Shown here in pieces: positions 7,826 to 17,174 of a stretch of 64,000 bases of DNA. The first letter of the stretch is position 1; each line of letters begins with the position of its first letter. Source of the DNA: Pseudomonadota bacterium (GTDB lineage Bacteria; Pseudomonadota; Gammaproteobacteria; Burkholderiales; Chitinibacteraceae); NCBI GenBank assembly GCA_026399755.1, contig JAPLQI010000001.1, forward strand, positions 1 to 64,000, written 5' to 3'. The position numbers were made by a program, and so were the translations under genes. Below the pieces are notes generated by a model, which worked only from the letters and a program-made list of their open reading frames with translations, did no database searches and was not told where the DNA came from.

Positions 7826-8173
7826 TTATGTGCTCTGGCGCTCAGCAATCACCAAGCCAAGACATTGAGGGCAGAAGCAATCGTCTGTTGCACTCGTTAC
7901 GGATAAAACCGGTGGGAAATCCATACACCAACAGCCCCCTTGTTTACCCCCATCGCCACAACTAAATTCTGTGCCACAACGTTGGCATTGTTTGCTTTTG
8001 ATAATTAAAGGCAGGGCGAGCAAGCGTTGCCAGATGATGGTTTTTGTCGCATCTGTTGCCTGCGACCATGCACGGATTTCATCGATGGTACGGCGGCAAC
8101 CAACACACGTTTGGGCGTCGTCTAGCTTGCATTGATTAATACAAGGAGAAGGAATAGCTGGAGAATCAGTCAT
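7826..8173 (-). CDS. DUF1289 plus cysteine-rich CWC domain protein
   Basis: This is a 115-residue protein with two small cysteine modules. The N-terminal half has SPCINQCKLD..TCVGCRRTIDEIRAW, the signature of DUF1289. The C-terminal half has CQRCGTEFSCG..GGCWC and a later CPQC pair, matching the cysteine-rich CWC family. Both are probable metal-binding domains of unknown function and usually occur as separate small proteins; here they form one continuous frame. A TTG five codons upstream is possible, but the ATG at 8173 is more likely. It stands alone on the minus strand. Confidence 0.75.
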   Translation of the reverse strand: MTDSPAIPSPCINQCKLDDAQTCVGCRRTIDEIRAWSQATDATKTIIWQRLLALPLIIKSKQCQRCGTEFSCGDGGKQGGCWCMDFPPVLSVTSATDDCFCPQCLGLVIAERQST

Positions 8174-8279
8174 GGGAAGGGCAGGCAAAGGGCGATTTTA
8201 CCTGAAGCAAGCGCAGATTATATTTAGCTTAGAGTGTTCTTGGTATTAGCTGCATATTCATTTCCCAAAATGACATTCT

Positions 8280-8325
8280 CGTCATCCCCGCAGGGGTTTA
8301 TCGGGGATTTTGCAGGGCCGCTGGA
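8280..8325. repeat. Partial copy of dispersed repeat, family A
   Basis: CGTCATCCCCG, a short palindromic segment, TATCGGGGAT and then GCTGGAT match the left half of family A (complete copy at 4274), with a divergent centre. It is intergenic, between the DUF1289 gene and an NTF2-like gene. Confidence 0.55.
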
Positions 8326-8427
8326 TTTTTGATAGAAATACAGAGGAATGGCGACGATGGGTAGCATTTCGCTAAGTTATTTCGAGCCTTATTCTTAGGT
8401 GTTGTCGTGCAATCTACGGCGATTACT

Positions 8428-8952
8428 TTAGCCTATCCAATCGTCTGCTGATTCGCAGGGCAATAGCTGAATTTCTTCTGATTTAGGTAAATCGACTAAA
8501 TGCCTTAATGCATCCTCAGCTCTCGCTAAAGGGTGTTTTAATGGTCTGTGATTGGGCTGCATGGGCGATATTTTTTCTTCGTATTGAATTACGCCCGCCA
8601 TTGCCCATTCACCATATATCCGCTTGAGCTGGTAGCTGGTGCAGTATTCCCAAGGGCTACCGTCTTTTAGCGTAACTCGCCAACGCAGCCTTGCCGTCGC
8701 CAGATTTTTATCTAGTTTAAGCAGGCTTACAACTGTGTACTGCGCGTTATAAAAGCCCTGTTGCTTATACCAATCAAACAAAATGCAGGTGGTGTGATAA
8801 AGCTCTTCCAGCTTAGGCCAGTTAGTTTTTTCACCATTGATCAGGGTAAAAAACGGCAGGCAAAACATATCCGTTACGCCATCAACATCTAAGCGAGCGT
8901 AGACCTTTGAAAAACGCTCGAAGAATATTTCTAGGTCGTGTGTTTCATCCAT
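8428..8952 (-). CDS. NTF2-like fold protein of unknown function
   Basis: This is a 174-residue predicted cytosolic protein. Alternating helices and strands, with EIFFERFSKVYARLDVDG near the start, LPFFTLINGEKTNW in the middle, then LDKNLATARLRWRVTLKDG and GEWAMAGVIQYEE, are typical of the NTF2/SnoaL-like superfamily, which includes many enzymes and binding proteins. No catalytic residues can be assigned. The frame is open 53 codons further upstream, but GGTGAAG six bases before the ATG at 8952 fixes this start. The gene has no obvious operon partner. Confidence 0.65.
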   Translation of the reverse strand: MDETHDLEIFFERFSKVYARLDVDGVTDMFCLPFFTLINGEKTNWPKLEELYHTTCILFDWYKQQGFYNAQYTVVSLLKLDKNLATARLRWRVTLKDGSPWEYCTSYQLKRIYGEWAMAGVIQYEEKISPMQPNHRPLKHPLARAEDALRHLVDLPKSEEIQLLPCESADDWIG

Positions 8953-9212
8953 CGCTTCACCACGTATACATAGTGTTATGTATGTCGATGGTATATGGAA
9001 AGTATTTGAATGGAAAATAGAAAGTAATTTGAAAGATAGTGTTGTGGCTAGAGGGCTACAGTTTGGGTTGAGAGAGTAGTAAAAACACAGAATATTCCTG
9101 ACGCAAGCCATTATAAAAATGAATTAATACAGCGATTTATCGTAATATCCTTACAAATCGTCGTTTAATGCTTCCTAATTTTCTATCCTTCATGTAATAT
9201 GCCGCTCTCTTC

Positions 9213-9289
9213 AGGGGAGTCGCCAAGTTGGTTAAGGCATCGGATTTTGATTCCGACATGCGAAGGTTCGAATCCTTCTTCCCCTGCCA
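9213..9289 (+). tRNA. tRNA-Gln (anticodon UUG)
   Basis: The cloverleaf can be drawn in full. The acceptor stem AGGGGAG pairs with TTCCCCT and has one G-T pair. The D arm closes with GCC/GGC. The anticodon stem TCGGA/TCCGA encloses the loop TTTTGAT with anticodon TTG at 9247-9249. The T arm is GAAGG/CCTTC around TTCGAAT. Discriminator G and an encoded CCA end at 9289. Length is 77 bases. Confidence 0.96.
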
Positions 9290-9302
9290 AGAGCATAAAA
9301 AT

Positions 9303-9326
9303 AGCCGCTGAAAAGCGGCTTTTTTT
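9303..9326 (+). terminator. Terminator of tRNA-Gln
   Basis: AGCCGCT pairs with AGCGGCT around a GAAA loop and is followed by six T residues, 13 bases after the tRNA. Confidence 0.9.
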
Positions 9327-9353
9327 ACGTCTATATCTTAGCCATTTACATAG

Positions 9354-9388
9354 CGTCATCCCCGAATGTTTTTATCGGGGATCCAGCC
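9354..9388. repeat. Half copy of dispersed repeat, family A
   Basis: CGTCATCCCCGAATG, five T residues and ATCGGGGATCCAGC form the left half of the element described at 4274. It lies between the tRNA-Gln terminator and the 3' end of bluB. Confidence 0.65.
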
Positions 9389-9437
9389 ATGCGGCAATCG
9401 ATGTTGGAATGTTGATAGCGGGTTGAGGCGATGGTGC

Positions 9438-10112
9438 CTAATAGCTAATCGGTGTGCTGTGATCGCCTTCCGGCCAGCTATTTTCAAAAAAGATTTGTTC
9501 CTGCTCTAAGCGGCTGCCCCAGCCTAAGCGCTCTAGCGTGGGTTTTTCTGGGAAGGCTTCAACTTGCCCTAGGCAAAGAATGGCAATCGGCTTTGCGCCC
9601 TCTGGCATCTTTAATAACTTGGCGAGATCGCTAGGCTCAAAGATCGATACCCAGCCTAGCCCTATGCCTTCGGCACGCGCCAGTAGCCACATATTCTGAA
9701 TGGCGCAGGAGGCAGAAGCCAAATCCATTTCGGGTAGGGTGCGGCGGCCAAAGATATGCTTCTCACGCCCATCCATTAACGCCACCACCAAGACTTCGGC
9801 GCATTCTGCCAAGCCATCCACCTTGAGCTTCATAAATTCTTGCTGACGACTAGGCAGCGCTGCCGAGGTGCGTTCACGCTCGGCATCGACCAAGGCATGC
9901 ACCTGCCCACGTAATGCATCGTCGGTGATATGCAGAAAGCGCCAAGGCTGCATAAAGCCCACCGAAGGAGCCATTTGTGCAGCTTCAATTAAGCGGGGCA
10001 TCAGCCCCTCTGGCAGCGGCCCAGTTTTAAACTGACGAATATCCCGCCGCTGGCTCATTAGCCGAGTCAGGCTTTCGATTTCGCTATCTAAAAAACGATG
10101 TGAGTTGGGCAT
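9438..10112 (-). CDS. bluB: 5,6-dimethylbenzimidazole synthase (BluB)
   Basis: BluB breaks down reduced FMN with oxygen to make 5,6-dimethylbenzimidazole, the lower ligand of vitamin B12. The 224-residue nitroreductase-fold protein shows RRDIRQFKTGPLP near 22-34, AAQMAPSVGFMQPWRF near 44-59, GLGWVSIFEP, IAILCLGQVEAFPEKPTLE and the late GW..R segment, all characteristic of BluB rather than generic nitroreductases. AAGGA lies 8 bases before the ATG. metH, which encodes a B12-dependent enzyme, lies about 1.2 kb away on the same strand. No cobalamin riboswitch was recognised upstream. Confidence 0.9.
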   Translation of the reverse strand: MPNSHRFLDSEIESLTRLMSQRRDIRQFKTGPLPEGLMPRLIEAAQMAPSVGFMQPWRFLHITDDALRGQVHALVDAERERTSAALPSRQQEFMKLKVDGLAECAEVLVVALMDGREKHIFGRRTLPEMDLASASCAIQNMWLLARAEGIGLGWVSIFEPSDLAKLLKMPEGAKPIAILCLGQVEAFPEKPTLERLGWGSRLEQEQIFFENSWPEGDHSTPISY

Positions 10113-10205
10113 GGGGAATTCCTTGACGCACTTTTTTAGCTTAGTAGGGGAGAGACAGGAGAAGTTGTCAGGTTTTTTAGTATTGATGAATGGAACTGAG
10201 CCGTT

Positions 10206-10259
10206 TGCCCATAGACTTCTTGATGATTGTTTCGTCGATCACCAAGAAGTCTATGGGCA
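10206..10259. repeat. Long isolated hairpin (17-bp perfect arms) upstream of bluB
   Basis: TGCCCATAGACTTCTTG pairs perfectly with CAAGAAGTCTATGGGCA. Further pairing inside, with one mismatch and one wobble, extends the stem to about 24 bp around a loop of about 6 bases. No T run follows on either strand, so it is not a standard terminator. It lies between bluB and the orphan gene at 10317. Confidence 0.7.
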
Positions 10260-10316
10260 TTTACACCGAAATATTTATGGGTTCTAAAAATTTCTAAGTT
10301 AATTTTTGGTAAGACT

Positions 10317-11213
10317 CTAGTCTAAAATGCCGCGTCCTTCACTTCTACGTAAAGTTGCGCTGACTTGTTGCATACTGGCTACTGGCACTTTATATCTACA
10401 AGCTCTTCCATCGTCAGCTACGGCTGTACACATATAGTGGTAGCTGCCTAATATGCTGCCATCTGCGCTAGGTATTTCGAGCATGCGCATTGGGATTAAA
10501 TGGGTGGGGCAAGTGATGGCTTGGTCTTCTCTTCCAAGCGATTCACGCAAGCGTGAATGAGTGCTCTTAAGCATCGCAGGTTGGTGCATGTACCCAGCGA
10601 TAACAATTGCATTCCCATCTAAGTCGTATGTTGGCTTACGCAGAACAACAACTTCTGCTTCTGGTTTGAAGAATATAGGTTTGCAAGTACTGTTTAGCTT
10701 TGTGCATTGCCACTTTAATTTCTGTTGTTTGGTGAGAGTGTCTTGTGAGTGGTGTGTCAGTCGCATTGGTGTATTGCACTCCGGACACGGCTTTGTGGCT
10801 AGTAGTGCAATGTTAGCTGCAGCTTCGTTTGCAGTAAGAACTGTTGAAATAAGCTCTTCTGCAGCTTCTACAATGTCATGAGCACTATTTTCAGCAGATG
10901 CTTTGTCCATTTGTTTTTTTAGTTCTGCTCGCTCCTGAGCAATTTCATATAAACGTTCCTTGTCTGCTTCGGTTTGTTTATTGTCATGTGCTGCTTTTGT
11001 GTAAAGTTCTTTTTCTTCCTGTACTAAATCTTTCGCAGTAGCAAACATGTCTATGAGCTGCCCAGTTGTTTTACTGGCAAATTTAGCTGCTTTTTCTGAT
11101 GCAAATGCTTTGACAATGGAATGTACAGCTTCTTGAATGAATTCTTTACCTTCCTGTAATGTGTTGCGGACAAAAGAGACTGCCCCACTAAACAGCGATT
11201 CAAGAAAACTCAT
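10317..11213 (-). CDS. Unrecognised protein: helical/coiled-coil N-terminus with two Cys-rich modules
   Basis: This is a 298-residue protein of unknown family. Residues 1-130 are helical, starting with the amphipathic segment SFLESLFSGAVSFVRN. A charged stretch rich in Glu, Lys, Asp and Gln (about 64-105) is likely coiled coil. A first putative zinc ribbon has CPEC near 143 and a second Cys pair (CTKLNSTC) near 170. A second Cys/His group has CPTH near 233 and Cys residues near 261 and 271. No signal peptide or enzyme motif is visible. AAGGA lies 8 bases before the ATG. The DNA is visibly more AT-rich than the flanking bluB and metH genes, which suggests acquisition. It could be an envelope-stress or defence accessory protein; I cannot assign a function. 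Confidence 0.7.
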   Translation of the reverse strand: MSFLESLFSGAVSFVRNTLQEGKEFIQEAVHSIVKAFASEKAAKFASKTTGQLIDMFATAKDLVQEEKELYTKAAHDNKQTEADKERLYEIAQERAELKKQMDKASAENSAHDIVEAAEELISTVLTANEAAANIALLATKPCPECNTPMRLTHHSQDTLTKQQKLKWQCTKLNSTCKPIFFKPEAEVVVLRKPTYDLDGNAIVIAGYMHQPAMLKSTHSRLRESLGREDQAITCPTHLIPMRMLEIPSADGSILGSYHYMCTAVADDGRACRYKVPVASMQQVSATLRRSEGRGILD

Positions 11214-11315
11214 GGTTGGATCCTTTTAAAGAATGTTGATTAGATATGCATCATATTACCAACTGAGTAAGTATATGGTTGGATGTCAGTTAGATGTAGG
11301 GTGTCTCGTTGATAC

Positions 11316-14300
11316 TCAGGCGTTATATCCCAGATTAGGTGCTAAATCTCGCTCGGCTTGCTCAATCGTTACCCCACGTCGCGTCGCGTAGCTTTCCACC
11401 TGATCCTTCTCGATTTTACCCACGGCAAAGTATTGGGCTTGGGGGTGGCTGAAGTAGAAGCCACTGACGGCTGCGGTAGGCAGCATGGCGTAGCCCTCGG
11501 TGAGGCTCATGCCGATGCTGCCCGGGTCGATCAGGTTAAATAAGCCGGTTTTGGGCGTGTGATCTGGGCAGGCGGGGTAGCCGGGGGCGGGGCGGATGCC
11601 TTGGTATTTTTCATCGGTTAAATCATCCACATGCAGGTTTTCATCCGGCATATAGCCCCATAGCTCTTTGCGAATTTTCTCGTGCATATATTCGGCAAAG
11701 CCCTCGGCAAAACGATCAGCCAAGGCTTTCACCATAATGGCGTTGTAATCATCATCGGCTTTTTCAAAGCGCTCTACATGCTGATCAATATTCAGCCCGC
11801 CCGTTACGGCAAACGCGCCAATATAGTCAGTTACGCCGCTGTTTTTGGGGGCTATAAAGTCAGCCAAGCACCAGTTAGGCTTACCAGCAGCCTTGGCGTT
11901 TTGCTGGCGCAGATTGTGCCAAGTCATCAGCCGCTCGCCATTTTCTGGGTGATAGATTTCAATATCGTCTTCCACGCTGCAAGCTGGAAAGAGGCCGATT
12001 ACGCCATTGGCTTGCACCCACTCGCCTTCTATCATTTGCGCCAGCAGCACTTGGGCATCGGCAAATAAGGCTGTTGCGGCCTCGCCAACCACTTCGTCGG
12101 TCAGAATGCGTGGATATTTACCGGCCAGCTCCCAAGCGTTAAAGAAGGGGCTCCAATCGATGTAGGGGGCGATGTCGGCAAGAGGCACTTTTTCAAAGCG
12201 CATCACGCCCAGCTGCTTGGGTTTGGGTGGGGTGTAGCTGGTCCAGTCGATTTCAAATTTATTGGCGCGGGCGGTGGAAATTGGCAGTAGTTTGCTCTTG
12301 CCTTTGTTCTCATGAATGGTGCGGATATTTTGGTATTCGGCGCGTAGCTTTTCCATAAAGGCAGGCTTTAGCTCGTCGCTTAATAAATTGGAGCATACGC
12401 CTACCGCGCGGCTGGCATCCGGCACATAAACCACGGGGCCATTGGCGTAGCCCGGCTCGATTTTAACGGCGGTGTGCACCTTGGATGTGGTGGCGCCGCC
12501 AATTAGCAGCGGAATATCAAAGCCCTGGCGCTGCATTTCTTTGGCCACATGGCTCATTTCTTCCAGGCTTGGGGTAATCAGGCCGGACAGGCCGATCATA
12601 TCTGCGCCGATTTCCTTGGCGGTATCGAGGATTTTTTGCGCGGGCACCATCACGCCAAGGTCGGTCACCTTGTAGTTATTGCAGCGGAGCACCACACCCA
12701 CAATATTCTTACCGATATCGTGTACATCGCCTTTCACCGTTGCCATTACAATATTGCCTTTGGCGGGTGCGTCTTGCAGGCCCATGGCGATTTTTTCTGC
12801 TTCGATAAAGGGCTCAAGATGGGCGACGGCGGCTTTCATTACGCGGGCGGACTTTACCACCTGAGGCAGAAACATCTGGCCCGATCCAAACAGATCACCC
12901 ACATGGTTCATACCGTTCATGAGTACGCCTTCGATCACATGAATCGGGCGTTCTACCGCAAGCCGTGCTTCTTCGGCATCTTCCAGAATAAAGGTGGTAT
13001 TGCCACGCACCAGCGCGTGGGTAATGCGCTCTTGCAGCGTGCCATTGCGCCAGCTTAAATCCTCGCCCTTGGCTTGATTTGCGTCGCCTTTAAAGCGCTC
13101 GGCAATTTCGATCAGGCGTTCGGTCACATCCAGATTGCCCTCAGTGAGTGGCGCTCCGGCGCTGGTTCCGGCGGGCAACATTCGCACAACGTCTTCAATA
13201 ATATCGCGCAACTCACGCGGCACTTCTTCGTAAACTTCTAGCGCCCCCGCGTTCACAATCCCCATCGTCATGCCTTTTTTAATGGCGTGATAGAGGAAGA
13301 CGGCGTGGATGGCTTCACGTACCTTGTTATTGCCACGGAAGGAGAACGACACATTGGATACGCCGCCGCTGACCTTGGCGTGCGGTAGATTTTGGTGAAT
13401 CCAGCCGGTGGCTTCGATAAAGTCGAGGCCGTAGCGGGCGTGCTCTTCAATGCCGGTGGCGACGGCAAAGATGTTTGGGTCGAAAATAATGTCGGCCGGA
13501 TCCATGCCCACTTCATCGACCAGAATGCGGTAGCTCTTTTCGCAGATTTCTACTTTGCGGGCATAGGTATCGGCCTGGCCAACCTCATCAAAAGCCATGA
13601 CGATCACCGCTGCACCATAATCTTTGACCAGACGTGCGTGGTGCTTAAAGGCTTCAACACCTTCTTTCATCGAGATCGAGTTAACAATGCACTTGCCCTG
13701 CACGCATTTCAAACCGGCTTCGATTACATCCCATTTGGACGAGTCGATCATGATCGGTACGCGTGAGATATCTGGCTCGGCTGCGATTAGGTTCAGGAAG
13801 GTGACCATGGCTTTGTGGGCATCCAGCATGCCCTCGTCCATATTGATGTCGATCACTTGCGCGCCGTTTTCTACCTGCTGCCGCGCCACCACCAAGGCTT
13901 GTGGATAATCGCCATTTAAAATTAGCCGGGCAAAGGCTTTGGAGCCGGTGACGTTGGTGCGCTCACCTACGTTCACAAATAAATCGCTATCGCCGATATT
14001 AAATGGCTCAAGGCCAGAGAGGCGGCATTTGGCCTCGATCTCGGGCAGGGCACGTGGCGCGATGTCTTTTACTGCCGCATACATGGCGGCGATGTGTGCA
14101 GGCGTGGTACCGCAGCAGCCGCCGACGATATTGATCAGGCCAGATTCAGCCCATTCTTTGATCGATTCGGCCATCATTGCTGGGTCTAAGTCGTAGCCGC
14201 CAAAGGCATTGGGCAAGCCCGCATTGGCGTGCACCGATACAAAGCCTTCGGAAATACGGCTGAGTTCTTCTACATACTGGCGCAGCAAATCTGGCCCCAG

Positions 14301-15065
14301 CGCACAGTTTAGCCCGTAGCTAATGGCATCTGAGTGGCGCAGGCTGTTGTAAAACGCTTCGGTGGTCTGGCCAGTTAAGGTGCGGCCAGATTGATCGGTA
14401 ATCGTGCCGGAAACCATCACCGGCAGTTGATCGTCTTTGGCAATATCATTTCTGCGGAAATACTGTTTAATCGCGAACACCGCGGCTTTGGCATTCAGAG
14501 TGTCGAAAATCGTTTCAACCAGCAGAATATCCGCGCCGCCTTTCACGAGGCCATCGATGGCTTCTAAATAGCTTTCAACCAGTGCATCAAAGGTTACATT
14601 GCGATAGCCAGGGTCGTTTACATCGGGGCTGATCGAGCAGGTGCGGTTGGTTGGCCCTAAAACACCGGCGCAGTAGCGCGGCTTATTCGGTGTTTTGGCG
14701 GTTTGCGCTGTGCATAATTCTTTTACTAACTTGGCCGCGGAAAAATTCAGCTCCCAAACGAGGCTTTCCATTTCGTAATCGGCCATGGCAATCGAGGTGC
14801 CGTTAAAGGTATTGGTCTCGATAATATCCGCACCCGCATCAAGGTAGCCCTGATGGATTTCAGCGATGATGTGCGGCTGACTCAGCACCAGCAAATCGTT
14901 ATTGCCTTTGACATCACAAGTCCAATCGGCAAAACGCGTGCCGCGATAATCGGCTTCTTGCAAATCGTAAGCCTGAATCATCGTTCCCATGCCGCCATCC
15001 AAAATCAGAATGCGCTGTTTGAGCTGGTTTTGTAGTTCTGAATGAAGACTCTGGGGGCGGGTCAT
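11316..15065 (-). CDS. metH: Cobalamin-dependent methionine synthase
   Basis: MetH transfers a methyl group from methyltetrahydrofolate through cobalamin to homocysteine. The full set of modules is present: the homocysteine domain ([11 protein letters not shown] near the start, zinc ligands in GLNCALG and GGCCGTTP), the pterin-binding domain ([11 protein letters not shown]), the cap and B12-binding domains ([11 protein letters not shown] supplies the axial His), and the C-terminal AdoMet activation domain ([12 protein letters not shown]). The 1249-residue length is close to the 1227 of E. coli MetH. The frame is open for about 80 codons upstream; I prefer the ATG at 15065 because AAGG lies 9 bases before it, with ATG at 15071 a near alternative. 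It is divergent from the oxidoreductase gene at 15338. Confidence 0.95.
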   Translation of the reverse strand: MTRPQSLHSELQNQLKQRILILDGGMGTMIQAYDLQEADYRGTRFADWTCDVKGNNDLLVLSQPHIIAEIHQGYLDAGADIIETNTFNGTSIAMADYEMESLVWELNFSAAKLVKELCTAQTAKTPNKPRYCAGVLGPTNRTCSISPDVNDPGYRNVTFDALVESYLEAIDGLVKGGADILLVETIFDTLNAKAAVFAIKQYFRRNDIAKDDQLPVMVSGTITDQSGRTLTGQTTEAFYNSLRHSDAISYGLNCALGPDLLRQYVEELSRISEGFVSVHANAGLPNAFGGYDLDPAMMAESIKEWAESGLINIVGGCCGTTPAHIAAMYAAVKDIAPRALPEIEAKCRLSGLEPFNIGDSDLFVNVGERTNVTGSKAFARLILNGDYPQALVVARQQVENGAQVIDINMDEGMLDAHKAMVTFLNLIAAEPDISRVPIMIDSSKWDVIEAGLKCVQGKCIVNSISMKEGVEAFKHHARLVKDYGAAVIVMAFDEVGQADTYARKVEICEKSYRILVDEVGMDPADIIFDPNIFAVATGIEEHARYGLDFIEATGWIHQNLPHAKVSGGVSNVSFSFRGNNKVREAIHAVFLYHAIKKGMTMGIVNAGALEVYEEVPRELRDIIEDVVRMLPAGTSAGAPLTEGNLDVTERLIEIAERFKGDANQAKGEDLSWRNGTLQERITHALVRGNTTFILEDAEEARLAVERPIHVIEGVLMNGMNHVGDLFGSGQMFLPQVVKSARVMKAAVAHLEPFIEAEKIAMGLQDAPAKGNIVMATVKGDVHDIGKNIVGVVLRCNNYKVTDLGVMVPAQKILDTAKEIGADMIGLSGLITPSLEEMSHVAKEMQRQGFDIPLLIGGATTSKVHTAVKIEPGYANGPVVYVPDASRAVGVCSNLLSDELKPAFMEKLRAEYQNIRTIHENKGKSKLLPISTARANKFEIDWTSYTPPKPKQLGVMRFEKVPLADIAPYIDWSPFFNAWELAGKYPRILTDEVVGEAATALFADAQVLLAQMIEGEWVQANGVIGLFPACSVEDDIEIYHPENGERLMTWHNLRQQNAKAAGKPNWCLADFIAPKNSGVTDYIGAFAVTGGLNIDQHVERFEKADDDYNAIMVKALADRFAEGFAEYMHEKIRKELWGYMPDENLHVDDLTDEKYQGIRPAPGYPACPDHTPKTGLFNLIDPGSIGMSLTEGYAMLPTAAVSGFYFSHPQAQYFAVGKIEKDQVESYATRRGVTIEQAERDLAPNLGYNA

Positions 15066-15337
15066 GGGCATATACCTTGGATGTCTAAGAAATACGGCTG
15101 CAAAGTCGGCAATTTTACCACGCCAGGTGGTGGTTTTAGGCGCGTTGCGTGGCTTTGCTCGTTTATCGTTTCGGCTAATGCGTTGAGGTGTTGGATATAA
15201 ATTAAATGTTGATGGCGGTTCAACATAATTCCGGTGCGGCAAGCTTGCAGTCGCGCTATGGTTCTTTATTTGCCAGTTTGTTGCGAGCTGGACATTTTTG
15301 TCAGTTTTACTCAATGAGCTTACTAGAGGAAATCGTG

Positions 15338-16309
15338 ATGCATCAGGTGATTCGTATTCATGCCCATGGTGATCGTAGTGTAATGCAGCTTGAAACGCTT
15401 ATATTGGGGGAGCCGCAGGCGGGTGAAGTTTTGCTGCGCCAAACTGCAATTGGCGTCAATTTTATTGATATCTACCATCGTTCAGGGCTGTATCCGCTGA
15501 CTATGCCCTCAGGCTTGGGTGTAGAGGCGTGCGGTGTGGTTGAGGCGCTGGGCTTAGGCGTAAAAGAATTTAAAATTGGCGATCGAGTGGCTTATGCAGG
15601 CGGTGCTGTGGGCGCTTATGCCTCGCACCGAATGATGCCTGTGGATAAATTAGTGCTAGTGCCCGCTAAAATTAGCGATGAGATTGCCGCAGGTACTTTG
15701 CTACGCGGCATGACGGCGCAGTATTTGCTCAAGCAAACGTTTCCAGTTCATGTAGGGCAAACTATTTTATTTCATGCTGCAGCCGGTGGGGTGGGGCAAC
15801 TGGCCTGCCAATGGGCGCGTGAACTGGGTGCCACGGTGATTGGCACGGTGGGCTCAGTAGAGAAAGCCGAGATGGCTAGCCACTATTGCGATCATGTGAT
15901 TAATTATAAAACCAGCAATTTTGCTGAGCATGTTCGAGAAATAACAGGTGGCAAAGGCGTGTCTGTGGTGTATGACGGAGTAGGTGCAGATACTTTTGCA
16001 GGGTCGCTAGATTGTTTGGCTACGCGCGGCATGATGGTGAGTTTTGGCAATGCATCTGGGCCTGTGCCTGCTTTTGAGCCTGCTATTTTGGCGCAGAAGG
16101 GTTCACTTTTCTTTACACGTCCTACACTGGGTCATTACACCTCAACAAGAGCCGAGCTAGTGAATGCTGCCGCAGACTATTTCCATGCTGTAAGCCGTGG
16201 CTTTGTTAAGCCAGAAATTGGCCAAAGCTATGCTTTAAAAGATGCAGCACTGGCTCATCAAGATTTAGCCCTGCGCAAAACGCAAGGCTCCACATTATTA
16301 CGGCCATAG
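15338..16309 (+). CDS. NAD(P)H:quinone oxidoreductase, Qor/zinc-independent MDR family
   Basis: This is a 323-residue medium-chain reductase. The GroES-like N-terminal half contains [13 protein letters not shown] and [14 protein letters not shown]. The Rossmann half contains [20 protein letters not shown], whose AAxGGVG replaces the GxGxxG motif and is typical of Qor (NADPH:quinone reductase). No structural zinc-site cysteines are evident. AGAGGA lies 7 bases before the ATG at 15338; the open frame continues 44 codons upstream. The next gene starts 4 bases after the stop, suggesting co-transcription. The likely substrate is a quinone or other electrophilic carbonyl compound. Confidence 0.88.
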   Translation: MHQVIRIHAHGDRSVMQLETLILGEPQAGEVLLRQTAIGVNFIDIYHRSGLYPLTMPSGLGVEACGVVEALGLGVKEFKIGDRVAYAGGAVGAYASHRMMPVDKLVLVPAKISDEIAAGTLLRGMTAQYLLKQTFPVHVGQTILFHAAAGGVGQLACQWARELGATVIGTVGSVEKAEMASHYCDHVINYKTSNFAEHVREITGGKGVSVVYDGVGADTFAGSLDCLATRGMMVSFGNASGPVPAFEPAILAQKGSLFFTRPTLGHYTSTRAELVNAAADYFHAVSRGFVKPEIGQSYALKDAALAHQDLALRKTQGSTLLRP

Positions 16310-16313
16310 ACAA

Positions 16314-16901
16314 ATGAAAGATCGCCCACACATTGTTTATTTGCACGGTTTTTTATCCAGCCCGCTTTCCAAAAAAGCGCAGGAAATGGCTCAGTGGATG
16401 GAGCAAGAAGGCCTGCAAGATAATTTTCACTGCCCGCAACTGCCTATGAATCCATATGAGGCAGGTATTTTGCTGCAGGGCCTGTTTTTTAAGCTGGCGG
16501 GTGAAGATATCTGTGTTGTGGGCAGCTCGCTGGGTGGCTTTTTTGCCACATGGGCGGCTGAAACGTTTGCTTGCCGAGCCGTGCTGATTAATCCTGCTGT
16601 GCGCCCTTATGAGCGCCTAAAAGATTATTTAGGGCCACAGCGTAATTATCAGACTGGCGAAATCCATATGATTGAAGTCGGTTTTTTTGACCAATTAAAA
16701 GCTTTTGAAAGACCGCCGACTCATTTTGATCGTTATTGGTTACTGACCCAAACAGGTGATGAGGTTTTGGACTACCAAACGGGTGTCGACCACTATTCGG
16801 CTTGCCGCAAAACAATTATTAAAGGCGGAGATCATGGCTTTGTTGATTTCCCTCTGTGGTTGCCCGAAATCTGGGGCTTTGCTCAGGGAAAGCAAGGTTA
16901 A
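16314..16901 (+). CDS. YqiA-type alpha/beta-fold esterase (UPF0227)
   Basis: This is a 195-residue small hydrolase. HIVYLHGFLSSPLSKKAQ opens the protein, the nucleophile elbow is GSSLGGFFATWAAE near residues 67-80, and the catalytic His is in GGDHGF near 175-180. This arrangement and size match YqiA and the UPF0227 family, which have esterase activity on short acyl esters; the physiological substrate is unknown. It starts 4 bases after the quinone oxidoreductase stop and is probably translated from the same message. Confidence 0.85.
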   Translation: MKDRPHIVYLHGFLSSPLSKKAQEMAQWMEQEGLQDNFHCPQLPMNPYEAGILLQGLFFKLAGEDICVVGSSLGGFFATWAAETFACRAVLINPAVRPYERLKDYLGPQRNYQTGEIHMIEVGFFDQLKAFERPPTHFDRYWLLTQTGDEVLDYQTGVDHYSACRKTIIKGGDHGFVDFPLWLPEIWGFAQGKQG

Positions 16902-16913
16902 ATAATGAGTAAA

Positions 16914-17040
16914 ATTCAGAATCCAAATTTTGAACTATAGAGAACACAAAGGGCACGGTGTTTCACGAAGAAAACCATGAGAAATGATTGGTTTTGTTCG
17001 TGCCTTTCGTAGATTTCTCCATTTGTAATATTTGAATCCC
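16914..17040. repeat. Degenerate copy of dispersed repeat, family B
   Basis: AATCCAAATTTTGAAC, TAGAGAACACAAAGGGCACGG, GTTTCACGAAGA and the mirrored TGTTCGTGCC, TTTCTCC and ATTTGAATC follow the family B plan (better copies at 19745 and 49268) with many substitutions. It looks like an older copy. Confidence 0.5.
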
Positions 17041-17174
17041 CTCCTTTGCTTGCAATGGCAGGATTAAGGCTTAAATGTTCGACAGGTTCACTCGCGCTTT
17101 TGAAGTCCTCGAGGCGAGCAGGCTAGTCATAAATAAAATTGATTGAATGAGAGACACCCTAAAGGAATAGCTGC

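Noticed and set aside
9300-9440. Integration of a mobile element at tRNA-Gln
   Set aside because: The tRNA is intact, no integrase gene or repeated tRNA 3' end was seen nearby, and the neighbouring genes are ordinary housekeeping genes.
10105-10287. Short plus-strand ORF across the hairpin upstream of bluB
   Set aside because: Its start lies in the opposite direction within the bluB 5' end, and its sequence includes both arms of the hairpin. No ribosome-binding site or homology was seen.
12549-13766. Plus-strand frames of 120-170 codons opposite metH
   Set aside because: They lie antisense to highly conserved MetH domains, have no recognisable motif and no ribosome-binding site. They are shadows of the coding strand.
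15080-15330. Riboswitch (SAM, SAH or cobalamin) upstream of metH
   Set aside because: No conserved core of these riboswitches could be recognised in the short metH leader. Absence cannot be proven by eye.
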